Source of the DNA: Colias croceus
Lineage: Eukaryota; Arthropoda; Insecta; Lepidoptera; Pieridae
Reading direction: 5' to 3'
Assembly: GCF_905220415.1 (NCBI RefSeq)
Contig: NC_059566.1
Coordinates: forward strand, 2,666,001 to 2,730,000
DNA length: 64,000 nt
The notes beneath the pieces are model-generated. The model was not told the origin of the DNA. It did not search any database and was given only the letters and a program-made list of their open reading frames with translations. Shown here one piece after another: positions 36,801 to 51,800 of the stretch (its first letter is position 1; each line of letters starts with the position of its first letter). The translations under genes were made by a program, and so were the position numbers.

Positions 36801-39800
36801 GACCGTGTAAAACCGCGGGGCATAACTAGTAATATTACCTTATCGAAGCGTTTGGTATCATCGCTATCAGTTCTTGCTGAAGTATCGTCATCGTCTCTTT
36901 GACGGTGTTTAGGAGATCGAGCTCTACGTTGTTGAGATTGGTGTACGGGTATGGAGGGGCTGTAATACGTAATATAGGCAGTATGAACATATAAGAAAAT
37001 AACACACACACAATTTAGAAATTAGAAAATATAATAATAATAATATATATAAATCTCGTGTCACAATGTTTGTCCTCAATGGACTCCTAAACCACTTAAC
37101 CGATTATAATAAAATTCGCACACCATGTGCAGTTCGATCCAACTTGAGAGATAGGATAGTTTAAATCTCAAATCGTTTTAGATAAAGCGGGCGAAGCCGC
37201 AAGCGGTAAGCTAGTATTGTGTTAAATTAAAATGTAATATTGACATGAACTTAAAAGTGCAACTACGGAGTTTCATAACTCAAACTCAAACCACACCCCG
37301 GACACTCCATACAAAATTATAGTTTTGACAGTCACACTGTAGAGACTGCAAATATGTGTGTAAACTCTTTATGGTTGGCACATTTGTGACTAGCGTAAAA
37401 AAAAATTCGCGTTTTTCTGATGAAATACATCCGTAAACAGCACAATATCTAACCATTTTCTACGAAAAACGATAATCACAAATCCAAAATAATAAAATTG
37501 CTTTAAGTCAATTTGATTAATGTTGTCAATCTTCGTTGCGTTTCGTCTAAAGACGTCGTTGGTATCGTCCTTGCGGGGAAATGGGTACCATAACATGTCT
37601 GATCGTGCGGGGTGAGGTAAGTGTTTAATTTTGGCGGGAGGCGGAGAGTGTCCGTTCTGTAGCGTTTAGATGTATTCTGTGCTCAAACATTTATTTATAC
37701 AATTAGACTTCTTATAAAAGCACCTTTGAATCTTTCTTGCCGGTTCTCCGTCAGTCCTCTGGCACGCGATGCTTTCCGAATCGGTGGTAAATCGTAAAAC
37801 TATGTTATGCCGATTCAAAAGTGCTTCTAGAAAAAGTTATATGGAATAAGAAAATGTTATTATAAAAAATAAATAAAAATACCTTTTAACTTCGTCCGGT
37901 ATGTTATTGTTGTTTTCAGTTAAATCCGCTGCCTCGTTGAGTCTAGAAAAAAATAAATAATTATAAAAGACGTATTTTTTAATATCGAATTAATAATAAA
38001 TAAGTTAAAGACTATAGTCATTACAAATATACTAGCAATACCCTGTCAAGTTTCATTGTATCAAATTATGATGTGAAAGAAGTCGAAAATAATCTGCCTT
38101 AACATTTGTCATGCACCATACAATATGTAAAAATAAAGTCAGTCCTCTGGCATGCGGAGTTATCCCGCAGTGTACACAAGACTCACCTAGCGAGGTTATG
38201 GCATACAGTGCGGTGCCGCTTCGCCCAGTCATTCCTCTGGCAAACGATTCCACAGTATGGATTTATCCCGCAGTATGTACACATGACTCACCTAGCCAGG
38301 TTATGGCATACAGTGCGGTGCCGCTTCACCCAGTCAGTCCTCTGGCACGCAGAGCCACAGTATGGAGTTATTCCGCACCCAGCGCAGTACAGTTCGGCCC
38401 GAACGCCACAGTGTATACACTCGCGCCTCGACACACGCTGTAGCCCGGGAATTTTTGACTGCGTAATATTGTATAAAGTGCGCCGTGTAAATTGTGATTG
38501 TAGTGGTACAAATTTGTATTAATATACAGTTTTTGTATTGACAGTGTAAACTTCTGAGATTTAACTCGCTTAGAAATAGGAACTTGTTTTTTTATACATA
38601 GGGCTTCAAATAACACACAGTTTTCGATTTATTTCTTTTTTTGTTACAACAGTTTTCCGACAGTATGAATCAATCTGTATTTTTCATTTAATTTTAAAAT
38701 TATACCTATATTTAAATTATTTTCTAATTTTTTAAAGTATGAGTGAGCTAGTTCGTGCTATGGCTTCGTCAGAATATTTTTAAATGTATTATACCTTGGA
38801 AAACATTACTTTTATCGAATTGCTCAAATAATATAAAATTAAAGATACAGAACAAAATGTCTTAAAACATCTGCCTACACATGAGGCACAAAACATTATA
38901 TGTACTCAAAATAATAAAAATTAAATCCCAGAAGTTTACTTTAACAAAAACAATAATTCGCTTAGCAGTGCCTTCATTTAAAAAGCGCAAGCGGACAGTG
39001 TTTGTGTTGTTAAAATAGTCAGATGTATGTATGTATTGTGTTTGTCGATAACCGATAAAAAATTATGTCCTTCTTAAAGAATCTTCCAATGTATTATAAT
39101 TCCCTGATTTTTTTTTTGGGTTCATCATTACAATTGAGTTAAATTATGTCTTCATATAACTTTCATTATCGAATCTAATACTTAAAATATAATTGTTTAT
39201 TTCTTTCACTATATACTTTTAAAGATGTATATAATATAGCTATGAATTACTTTTATTAACAAAAGTATCTTATCAATTCAAGATACATATTGAAATACAG
39301 TGTCTAAATGCTACTTATTAGCTTTGATTTTACAACAAAATAAAATTATTTATTACTAGTGGTCCGCCCCGGCTTCGCCCGTGGTACATATTTCGCAATA
39401 AAAGGTAGCCTACGTCCTTTCTCGGGTATCAAAATATCTCCATACCAAATTTCATGCAAATTGGTTCAGTAGTTTAGGCGTGATTGAGTAACAGACAGAC
39501 AGACAGAGTTACTTTCGCATTTATAATATTAGTAAGGATTACCCTGGCATTCAAGTTATATTTATAAGAAGTTAATAATAATAGTGTTATTATTTTTCCC
39601 ATCTTAAAATTTTTTATACGATTGCATTAATGAAATTATTCTACAATGGTATTTAAATTGTTTTCTTTGTCAAAAATAACAACTATTTGTTAAGACTCTT
39701 CGAATCCTTTTTACCATACCACACACAATTATAAAAAATATATTGTTGACCATACTTGTCAACGATCCTACTAATATTATAAATGCGAAAGTTTGTGAGG

Positions 39801-42800
39801 ATATGTGTGTGTTTGTTACTCTCTCTCACGCAAATACTACTGAACCGATTACAATGAAATTTAGCACACATATAGAGGGTAACTTGGACATATTGACATA
39901 GGATAGGTTTTATCCCGGAAATCCCACGGAAACGGGTTTTTCTTTGAAAACGCCGGCGAAGCCGCGGGCGGAAAGCTAGTACTTTTTATAATTGTATGTT
40001 GAAGTAAAGCCGGCTACTCACGTACCAGCAGCAGGGGCAATATTGGAACAATCTCGGTTGGTCGGCGGTCTGAGCAATTTCAGCTGTTCTCTAAATTGCC
40101 CCTGCTTGACTATACACATCACAATTAAGGAGCCAATAATTAAGGGTGGTCTTCCAATATTGCCCCTGCAGCAGGTGAGTAGCCGGCTTAAAATAATTTT
40201 GATAAAGGCTGCTCCATATAAATGTTAATATTTTATATCCTAGGACTATCGTTCATTCTTTGTTATGTAAAATGTTTTTTAAAATAAAAAAATTATACTT
40301 AAAACAAAATGAAACAAAAAAATAAACACGAATCATTTATTTTAAAAATAACCTAACATACACACAATTAAAACAAATAATAATTAAAAATACAATCATA
40401 ACAATAATTGAAACATTAAAAATACCTATCACAAACTTATGTAGACATTAAAAAGGCACAAATCTTAGTAATAATTAAAATCGACATTTCTATGATATTT
40501 CAATTAATCACAGTAATAATTGATATTATACTCAGCAAATTTACCAATAATTTAAAAAAATATTATTCGACCTATTCTCAACACAAATTTCATCAAAATC
40601 AGTCATTTCTTTTCGGAGGAGTTTGATTACAAACAATGTGACACAGTGTACGTATAAAGTAACATTTTATTAAATTGAATGAGTATTATAATAAAAACTA
40701 TTATATATATTTAGGGCCGATTTTTCAATCCTTGGTTAAAATTTATCCGTCCAATAAAGTATTACACGAACATTTTAAAATGTCACCTGTAAACTGTCAT
40801 ATACGGAAAATTAGAATACATTTTTGAAATGGTAGTTTAATACGTTATTCGATGAATAAGTTTTAACCAAGGATTGAAAAATCAGCCCTTAATCAAACTT
40901 TAACCTAACTTTAAATCCTAGATAGCAAATAGTAAGAAAATACACCAAGTAATAGAAAAAATAGTAAAAAAAAAAAAATCTATTGACCAAAAATAGTAAA
41001 TCTGGGAATGGAAAAATGAAATGACAGTACTAAACTAGAGAAAGACTTAACTACAAGATAGGAAACTAAAGTATGTTAACGAATAGCTACATCATGCTAT
41101 TTAAAATGTATATAATACTCAAAACGAGACTATTCCAAACGACTTTTTCCAAAAAAACTAGCTGTCCCGGCGTTTGCCGTTTGTTCTGCCTTTCTCTTAT
41201 CACTTAGGGGTATGAATATTAGATATCCGATTCTCAGATCTATCCAATATGACCAAATTTCAAGAGAATTGGTCAAACCGTTTAATAGGAGTTTAACTGC
41301 GACACGAGAATTTTATTAATTACTTCGTCAAAAGACCATCAGAAAATAAATCTCAATTTCTCTCCACCCAAACTTGGATCAAAATCTTTATTCCGAATAA
41401 CAGACGCAGACTGCTTATCAATTAGAACATCAAATACACCTTTATTATTAAAGGGAGTGTTCACTTTCCACAATTCTGTATTTAAACCTGGATTTTTGTC
41501 TTGTAAAAGATCGAAAATCATGTCTAACGCTTCTTTTGTATCTGGCAGTATTGATGTTGGAATTTTTAGTGTTATTTTACAATAACTGTGTTTACTCGTT
41601 ATTGGTAAAGTATAGGCAGATTTATCTGAATCCGATTTGAACTCTACATGTGTAGAATAAAATATCTCCGTGTCACGCGTCTTCATTGCTGCATCTTCAT
41701 ATTCTTTATCAGTTTCATCTTTGTCTTCTGTAGTATTCTTTACTGGACTTTTCCTTGCATCTGTTTGACTATTTTTATCTCTTTTCAATTTTGGTTTTTG
41801 TAAAATCTTATAAGTTTCTGAATCTGTATTTTTCGGTTTACAAACAGGCTTGCTTTTCGTGTTTACAAGTGTTTTGTCACTTGGTGTTTTAGCTGTATCA
41901 AGACAGAGTTTTCTATTAATTAGCGATTTCAAATGCCCCAATTTGAATGTGACTTCATTATTATCGATATTGCCATTAAAGTTTCTACCCAAAATAACTT
42001 GAGCGGACAGTTTATCAATTTGTAGAACTACTTCTAGTTTATTCTGCGATCTTTCGACGTTAATCTTGCGCCAGTACTTAGTACGTAACCTGGAGTTTTG
42101 CGTTTGCAAAATGGCTATGACGTCATCAGGATTCTTTCCACTGTTTAGAAACATGCTTACAATGCCTACCGCACCACGGAATTCCGTCGCTTTTAAGTTA
42201 ATTTTTACTCTTTCATTTACTATGGGTAAGGAATTTTCTATCCACAGTCTAGAAGACATGTTTTTACAGATTATAAAAATAACACCATCAAATAGGTACA
42301 TATCGTGAATTATTGGAAAATCAGCTGGTTCGTCATTTATCTCGACGTACACATTTTCAATGCTTCTCTTAATAGTTTGAAATAATACATCATCTATACG
42401 TGTTTCTGGATAGTTAGACGGACCAACATATAGTTTAAGATCATCGGGAACAAAATCTGCATAGTGATTTGCTCTTATACGAGTTAGGGGAGCATTAGAA
42501 ATATCCGGATCAAGTGGAGAGTACATATTCTTTATGATATTTTCTTTTATTTTAATACTTTCCAAATCCTCAGCATTAACTTTAGAATCTTTTGTTGGTT
42601 CTTCAAAACTAACATCACGTTTCTGTCTGTCAATTATTCTGAAAGCTAACGTTTGTCCTTCGTACGTAGGATCAAAATCAGGACTCTTTATGACCTCTAA
42701 AGATTCTGGATCGACACCAAATTGTCTCTTTTGCTTGCCCGCTATATCGGAATAGTATTTCCAACAGTCTGGTTTAAGTTTTGGATATCTAGTTTTCAAT

Positions 42801-45800
42801 TTAAGCAGGATTTTAGCTGATTCTAAGTGAGCCAATTCTTTTGGCAGACGCATAACCAATCTCGTATACCTTACTAACTTCTGTACTTCTCTAAACGTTA
42901 ATTTTAGACCGGTGGAATTAATAAATTTTGGCAAAACTTCTATCAAATAATCCTTAGTTTCTAAACTATCACATACATAAATCACAGCTCCGTTAGACAG
43001 ATATACATCTTGGAACTTCGGTATTATCATATTATCAAAACGATGAACTTTCATATCTTTGTGAAGGTATTCTTTGAACAAATGCTTGAGACGTCTGATA
43101 TGATTACCCTCTAGCTTATCTTGTGGATATCCCTCTAGAGTTATCGCAATTTTAAGTTCGTTCTCTACGTGCAAGTAATTCGTACGTCTATGATACGCGA
43201 TACCTCGATTACTATCTATATTATAATTACTATTCCTACTTATGATCAAATTATCACTACTTTCGAACAACGACTCTGTTTTATCGGATATAGCTACAGT
43301 GGACGTCGACGGTTCATATTGTTCTACGCTTTCTATAGCTTTTACGTCAGATTTAATTTCTTCAGCACTATTGTGTTCTGTGGCCCAAGGTGTAATTTGT
43401 GTATCATCTTTATTATTGTCTTTTCCTTCTTTCTGTTCTTCTAGTGGTACGAAATCTTTCGAATCACTGATTATAACAGCATCTTCTTCTTCCATTTCAA
43501 TAGCAGAATCTACTCTTTCGTTATCAACCACATTTTCGTTCACAGCTTCAGTGTTTTCAATTTTTTTATCCGTCTCACAAATTTTGTCTTCCTTCTTTGT
43601 ACTTTCTATCCTCGGTGTATTTTCATTTGACCGTATTTCCTCCAGTAGTTTAACTCTAGACGCAACACTGTGCACGTCCTCTGCCATATCAGATAAAAAG
43701 CAATCATAATATATCTCCGTGTACCCCGTAATTTCAAATTCCATTTGCGAATAATCTATAATGTTCTTAAACGACGGTCCGCGTATAATTTCCCCAGATA
43801 TCCTGTCTATCAAGAACGACGAACACTCGACGTTATTTATAATTTTCTGCGCGTATATTTTCCATAGATACGTGTTTAGTGACGGATTAAAATATTGCAG
43901 TAATTTGAAGGCATCTTGTGCGCTCGTAGGCCAGCATGTTTGTGGGATTTTTGTGACCCCGATACACAATCTTCTTACTTTAGCTTTTAGCAGCAGTAGA
44001 TTGTTAGACATGCGTTCTTGCAAGCCAGGGGAGATCCTAACCATCCAGTCTCTCGTTTCCGCGTCCTTACATATACACACAATGGCCCCTCTATTCAGAT
44101 AATAATCTATAAATGACGGAGATTTCTTCATTAGACCAGCTTTGAGTTGCATATCCATAATATCATTTATCGATCTTTGGAAAATCTCCATTTGCCTCAA
44201 CCTCATCTTCGATTTAGGGTACCCAGCTAGAGCGATCACAATTTTCAAGTTTTCCTCAACTATATCCATATAATCAGCATTGCGCAACTGTATCAATCTA
44301 TTTGTTTCATCTTCGTCTTCACTTTCATCACAATCACATTTGAAATCGCACGAAATCTCACTTTTCTTAGCCACTTTACACCTTTTACTGGTCACATCCG
44401 ACTTGCTCCCTGTAAACCTACTGACGTCCGACTTTCTACTAATCGTACATCTACTTTTTGGCCGTGTTTTGTGAATGAAATCTACCGCTTTAACTATTTT
44501 ATCGCTAATAAAGTCCGACTTATCGAAAATTGTCAAATCTGTAACTTTGTCCATTATACTTCTGTCGCCAGAATATTGAACGCAAGTGGAAGGTGTCGAA
44601 CTATCTTCGGAATCGCGATCTATCCACGTCTTTGCTTCACACGAACACGCGTCCTTCTGTAGAATAATTCTACTATTGTAATTGTTTTTTTTCTAAATTT
44701 TTGCTATTCTATATATAGCTACCTTAATGTTAGGGTATGAAAGCTATATGCCATGCACATATATGAATACCACGGGAAAAATATCTCAACTCGTATAATG
44801 TCGCAAAAATCAAACGCATACAGAAAACATATGTACCTTTAATACGTAAAACCCCTTTTTTAATAATACGATAAAAATATATATAAAATACTCAAATGTA
44901 TAGATAATAAATAGACGCAGCCTTTATCAAAATATATATGTTTTACACACATTAATAAATAAATAAATAATTAAATAATATACCAATTATTACATACAAC
45001 CAATGTGTATATGTGTGTGTATGTTTAAGTGTGCATTGATCGAGTTTTGCATAAGAAATGAACAAGCATGACATAATAAAAGAAATCAAGTAGAGTTAAT
45101 AATAAAAGAACATAAGAGAAAGTGCCTAAAAAGTAAAAAAACACATTTCAAACTCTATTGGCTTATTACATTAGGGGCATAAATAGTTAATGTTTGATAA
45201 GAAACAGATATATTGGGGAATATTAAACTTGAAATGAACCATGAGAAATAGAAACGGTAAATGCAAAAAAAAAAACAGAAACGCAATAGCAAAAGCGAAG
45301 TACAGATAGAAGACACAATTTTGCTTAAACAAAAATAAAACCAACACAACAATATATAATGTTAAAGCAGTAAGAAATAGACATAAGGGAAAGAAAACTG
45401 AAATTTATAGAATTTACTAATTAAGTTTCATATTTATCTTTTCAAAACTTTTTAACCGGGTTCAAAAAAAAGGAGGAGGTTATCAATTCGGCCGGTATGT
45501 TTTTTTTTATGTATGTACACCGATTACTCCGAGGTTTCTGAACCGATTTTCGTGATTCTTTTTTTGTTCGATGCGGGATGGTGTCGAAATGGTCCCATAA
45601 AAATTTTATTCGGATAGGCCCAGTAGTTTTTATTTTATGATCATTTTTGTCTGTATTTGTAAATGTTGCAAGTGCAAGTTTGAAGTCGGTTGTTTTTAAC
45701 GCAGTTATCACTTGTGTTTGAAAGGATAAATATGAAATTATTTTATCGATAATAATTCATTGATTTAGAATTCAGATTGTAAATTTGATCATGTGTTGCC

Positions 45801-48800
45801 TATAATATAAATATTCGTTTATGTTGGAGCGAATTCAAAATAAATTTTTAAGATATTTATACATGAAACTTTATGCAGTGTACCCATATTATCCTTTGCA
45901 GTATCCTACTCTTTTTGTTCTCGGAATGGTAGGATATTACGATTTAAAAGTGCGAAGGGAGTGCCAACTTGCACTGATACTGATACGTATACTACGGGGC
46001 AAAGACCAGAACCCGCAAGTTTTACGAAGCATTAGTTTCTGTGTACCGGACGCATATGTATGGAAACGTCGAAGCCCGCCGCTTTTACTTGTTCCCCAGG
46101 CCAGAACTAATTTACTGTCTAGAGCCCCTTTGACAAAGGCCATCCATGTTGTCAATGAGGTGCACAATAGGTCTGACATTTTTTCAAATAATTTGAGTGA
46201 ATTGACAAAGATTATTTTAAATTTTATTGCTTACTCCTAGTCCCAACATATTATACAGTGTTAGATTTTACAACTTATTTAAATTGTTGAGAAATGAGTG
46301 GCTTTATTTAAGTTGATGTATTTTTATTGTTTTATTATTTTAATATTGGATTTATAAATGAATTTTATTTTCTGACTTTTAATGGAATATTATGTTTTCA
46401 ATTGGAAATTATCTAAAACTGTATTAAGTGTACTTAAATCAATGTAGTGATACTGTTATATTATACTAATATTGCGTTTTTGAATTAAATTTAGTTTTTA
46501 ACTTTTAATTTAATATGTTTTAAATTTGACATTATTAAAAAATATGAATTATTCAGCTTTATATATTATGTATTAATCATTATAATATTTGACTAGAATA
46601 TCAAACATAATTGTAGCGGTTGTATATTATAATCTTAATTAATGTAATTTTTTTTTTCTTTTTGTAAAATTGTATTGTAAATTTGACCTCCCTATCGCAT
46701 TGGGTAAACTGTAATGGTAGGAATGGTTTTGTATAAATAAATAAATAAATAAAATAAATAAATAATTATTGGAAAAAAAAAACAAATTTCAAAGTAACAA
46801 AATCATGTCTCCTCTCTGTAGATCATTTACAGTACTTCAAAATGAATAACGCATGCAAATCTTCGCTAATTGTCGTATTTCCAAAATGTATTTCATTTGA
46901 CTAAACAAATTTTACTTAATTATGCATGAAGAAAATGCATTTAACCACTCTATATACATATCGTCTTCGGACGCTCCGGGAATATAACAGTTACCGAACT
47001 CTGACGAAGATTTCTATGCGCATTATCACTTTTGGAGTACTGTATGTAGCAAATTAATACAAAAAAATTAATAAATTAAACTCACAGAGTCCCCAGCTCC
47101 AGACAGCGTCGCATCCGCTGGAAGATCTACCGACCTGTAAGATAATAATAATAATGAAAACTAGCTGTGTCCCGCGATTTCACCTGCATTCCTCCGCTCC
47201 TGTTGGTCTTAGCGTGATGATATATTATAGCCTATAAGCCTTCCTCGATAAATGGGCTATCTAACACCGAAAGAATTTTTTAAATCGGACCACTAGTTCC
47301 TGAGATTAGAGCGTTCAAACGAAGAAACAAACTCTTCAGCTTTATAATATTAAGTATAGATTATTTTTATCCTATCCTACTAATAATATAAATGCGAAAG
47401 TTTGTGAGGATGGATGTACGTGTATGTGTATGTATGTATGTTTGTTACTCTTTCACGCAAATACTACGGAACCGATTACAATGAAATTCAGCACACATAT
47501 AGAGGGTAACTTGGATTAATACATTGGATAGGTATGATCCCGGAGATCCACAAGAACGGGAACTATGCGGGTTTTTCCTTGAAAACGCGGACGAAGCCGC
47601 GGTCCGAAAGCTAAGCTAGTTAATAATATTTCTTTAAATATAAATTATTTCGTAACACGTCCTCGACACATACCTATTTACATACTATACACATAAAGCA
47701 TAATATCAATATACTATTTCCACATAGGCATTAGGCAAGGCAGCGAGTGAGTTGGCGCGAGTGTGAGTTGATGGGGAAAGTATGAGTGAGTGGGAAAAGT
47801 GTGAGTGAGTGGGAAAGTGTGAGTTAGTATGGAGTGTGAGTCAGTGGAGATAGCGTGAGTTGGTGGAGAGTGAGTTAGTGGGGAGTGTGAGCGGGTGGGG
47901 AGAGTGCGAGTTAGTGGGGAGTGTGAGTTAGTGGGGAGTGTGAGATAGTGGGAAGTGTGAGTGAGTGGGGAGAGTCCGCAGGGGCAATATTGGAACAATC
48001 TCGCTTGTTCGGCAGTCGGAGCAATTTCAGATGTTCTCTAAATTGCCCCTGCTTGCCTATCCATATCACAATAATTAAGAGTCCAATTTCAAAATTGCCC
48101 CTGCTGCAGGTACGTGAGTAGCCGGTTTTAATTATTATCAGAAAATAAACGTTATTTAACTACTCACCCTCCCATAATAGTGTGAAAGCTTGTAAAAAAA
48201 GAATACAACTTTGAAGGTATACAATTTCATTTAAAAATTTAAAAAAGAAAAATATTTCCTATACAAAACATCAAAAATTTACAATAGATTTAAATTACTT
48301 GAAACAATAGACTGAAACTAGACACATCAAAATTCAATCAAATTCAGACTCATATTACACACTAGCTGCGTCCCGCAGTTTTACCTCCAGTTGATCTTAG
48401 CGTGATGATATATAGCCTATAGCCTTCCTCGATAAATGGACTATCTAACACCGAAAGAATTTTTCCAATCGGCCCAGTAGTAACATGTTCAAACAAACAA
48501 ACTCTTCAGCTTAATAATATTAGTATATAGATTCTTAGAAACCGCATTAGAATCAGTCCATGTATTTTCATGCTATAAGCCAATATATTCTTGTAAAATC
48601 AAACTTTTAACTTACCGATCACTGGTTGTTTTGATGACTATTTTTCCATCAGCCGTTACAATTCTATTGGACATCAAATTGTTCTGAAAATAAATTATAA
48701 GTTCATTTTAAACCTGTTTAATTATTATAATATATTAACTTGTTTTAATATTGGAAAATATTACTGATCTATAAAACGATTGGACAGATTTTGATAAATA

Positions 48801-51800
48801 CTTGCAAGTAGTTTTCATTACATTTTTAAATAAACAATCATTATAATAAAGACTGGATACAAATGAAAAACATCATCTTGTTTATTAGTATGAACAGAAA
48901 ATACTACTAATCTATAATTTAAAAATTAATCCCAAAATGTGTTGGTAAGCGCATAACTTGAGAACGGCTGAACCGATTTCTTTAATTCTTTTTTTATTAT
49001 ATTCCTTGAAGTACGAGGATGGTTCTTATGTAGAGAAAACGTGAATATGTACCACGGGCGAAGCCGGGGCGGACCGCTAGTATATTATAAATGTGAAATG
49101 TTTGTAAGGATGTGTTTGTACCTCTTTCACGCAAATACTACCCTAATACTAACCCATTACAATGAAATTTAGTACACATATAGCAGGTAACTTGGATTAA
49201 CACATGAGTAGATTTTATCCAGGAATTCCCACGGGAACGGGAAATATGCGGGTTTTTCTTTTGAAAACGCGGGCGAAGCCGCGGGCGGAAAGCTAGTAAA
49301 TGATATGTCTCATATGTCATCATCATATCAGATCGGTGAAGGTCAATCTCCCATGGTCTCCTCTACTATTTATTTATTTAACATTTTATTGTGCAAGAAA
49401 CAAAATATACATAAAGGTTACAATAATAAGATTAAAAAAAGCACAAAGGGCGGCCTTATCACAATTTACTATTATTGACTGCCCGGTTGGCTTGGTTGGT
49501 AGTGACCCTGCCTTCCAATCCAGAGGCTGTAGGTTTGATTCCCACCAGGGGCAAATATTTGCGTGATGAACATAGATGTTTGCTCTGAGTCTGCATTTTA
49601 ATTAAGTATCTATATAAGTATTTATTTAAAATTATACAGGGTGGAAGGTTAAGATGGGGCATGAAGGGCTAGTGCGCATGACAATACGCGTGCGTATGGT
49701 CGGTCTAGCTATGAACGGTTTTATGAATTTCCATACATATGACAAGCGCGACTGACGTACGCACTGATGGTCGGTCAAGCTCTGCAACTAGCCTTATTGT
49801 TTACATAAGCCATAAAAATGTGACGTGTTCGTTCGATATTCAAATTTAAATAATTTTTCATCTCGTGCACGAGCTGCCAGCCACCGCTCACGCCCCGCGT
49901 CGCTGGCATGTTATGCTGCTGTGCCTTTGTCTTTTTACTTGTTCATGAGTGAAAATAGTTTTTCGCGATTTCTGACTTTTCTAGTACTCATACCTCAGTT
50001 GGTCTTTTAGAGTGTTTGATCCCCATGAGAAACTGGATCGATTGGCATCAAAAAAAATTTTTTTGAAAACTGCCGATTTCTTTGCTGACCGTACATTTTT
50101 TCAAAAATCTGTGAATGCAGATTAAAATTTCTCAAGAATTTAAGGATAGTCTCCTAAGAAAGTTTTCATGTAGCTACAACGGTTAAGGTACCTGCCCTTC
50201 ATGCCCCATCTTAACCTTCCACCCTGTATATGTATGTTTATCAGCCATCTGGTTTCCATAACACAAGCGAAAGCTTAGTACGGGATCAGATCGTGCCGTG
50301 TGTAAAAATTGTCCTGAAATATCTAATATTCATTTTTAATCATTAATTCATTATACACTCACAGGTGTCTTCCCCACTCTATTAAGCAGCAGAATCCTCT
50401 GCTTGCACTGCAACTGCTCCTCTTGAAGCCGCAGGTGTTCCAGCTTTAGCTGTTCCAACTCGAGATGTAGTTCCGAATCTATGCCCTCAGAGATACTCTG
50501 TGTATAGACAATACAATATATTGTTACAAAAATGTAAATCCTGAAGTGTATTCATGTCGTTGCAAAAATAAATAAAATAAAATGGAGTAATTTAGATTTA
50601 ACCCATTGAGCCCCAAGCGGCCCGATCAGTCCACGACACAATAGATTTTCTATTGTGTCTGTGGTTCCGGGGCCTGAGTTATTAAATAAAATAGATTAAT
50701 TCGTATTTATTACATACAAAAAAAAAACTACAAATTTTACATGGCAATCTTAAATGTGCATATGATATAAAACTTAATCAATTCCCCCTGTCTGTCATGT
50801 TGAAACTACCCTACTACGAAACTAATGTCATATTCAGAAATACTGCAGCATCTAAGGGTAAAATAATTTTCAATTTTTGTGTTTAGATATTTCTAAAAAT
50901 AAAAACCCAATCCTTGTAGCAATAGTATGTATGGATATACAGACAAACAAATGTTGAAACAATAACTAAATAAAAAAAATATTTAATAAACATACCTCAT
51001 CGTCATATTCAGATGTGGTTTCCTGCTTCCTGCAACAAATAAGAAATAAAATTACAACTTGGTTAATAAAAAATCTCAAATCCTTATTAATGAGAAATTG
51101 TTTGATTGAACACCCTAAACTCAGGAGCTACTGAAAAATTATTTCGGTGTTAGATAGCCTATGTATCATCATGCTTAGACCAACAGGAGCGGAATCACGC
51201 AGGTGAAACCACAGGGCGCAGTTAGTTATATACATAACACAATATGTATAGAAAATGCCTGGATAATTAGAACAACAAAGGGTGTTTAAACGAGCAGAAG
51301 CTTATCTAAAGCCACTAATTGTAACAAAGTTTAGAACTGAATAAAAACACGTAGGTATTGTAATATGATATGTTTTCGAATTGTTCGTTTGTTTATAACA
51401 TTGTAGTTATCAGAAAAATGTACCTACCTATATCACAATAACCATAGATGTATGTTTAAATTTATTATTTAACACATCGGTAGTAGTCCATCAATCGTAT
51501 TTCTTTTATTCGATAATAGGTACTTTAATTTTTTAAGTTATAAACTAACATGAGTCGTAACTACCTACAATAGAAATTATGAAAGCAAAAGAACATGTCG
51601 TAGTGGACATAAATATGGGATATTTGTTTTGGAATACATAAAACTATCAATTTGATAGAATAACCATTAATAATATGGTTAAATATTTCGGTTTTAAGTT
51701 GTTAATACGTTTAAAAAACTTACAGTACTTCTTCGTTCATTGAAGAAAAGAATTTGTTCATCAACATTTTTCCAACTTTCAAAGTAACACTTTTCACTTA

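Larger units (their letters stand above)
38438..41300. other. Intron sequence downstream of the DUF4780 frame
   Basis: AT-rich. Apart from the Helitron-like repeats at 39355-39980 and the MITE at 40009-40188, I see no gene or structured element. Confidence 0.5.

Noticed and set aside
38106..38522. Plus-strand open frames of 110-138 codons
   Set aside because: They are antisense to the MYND exon and its tandem copies; the minus strand explains the sequence.
43242..43709. Plus-strand frame of 155 codons
   Set aside because: Antisense shadow of the DUF4780 frame, with Ser/Leu-rich composition typical of a reverse reading of acidic Lys-rich codons.
45821..46240. Host gene
   Set aside because: Matches the C-terminal end of LINE polyproteins and is followed by a LINE-like AAATAAAT tail.
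47714..47998. 94-codon Thr/Ser/His-rich frame
   Set aside because: Translation of a minisatellite.
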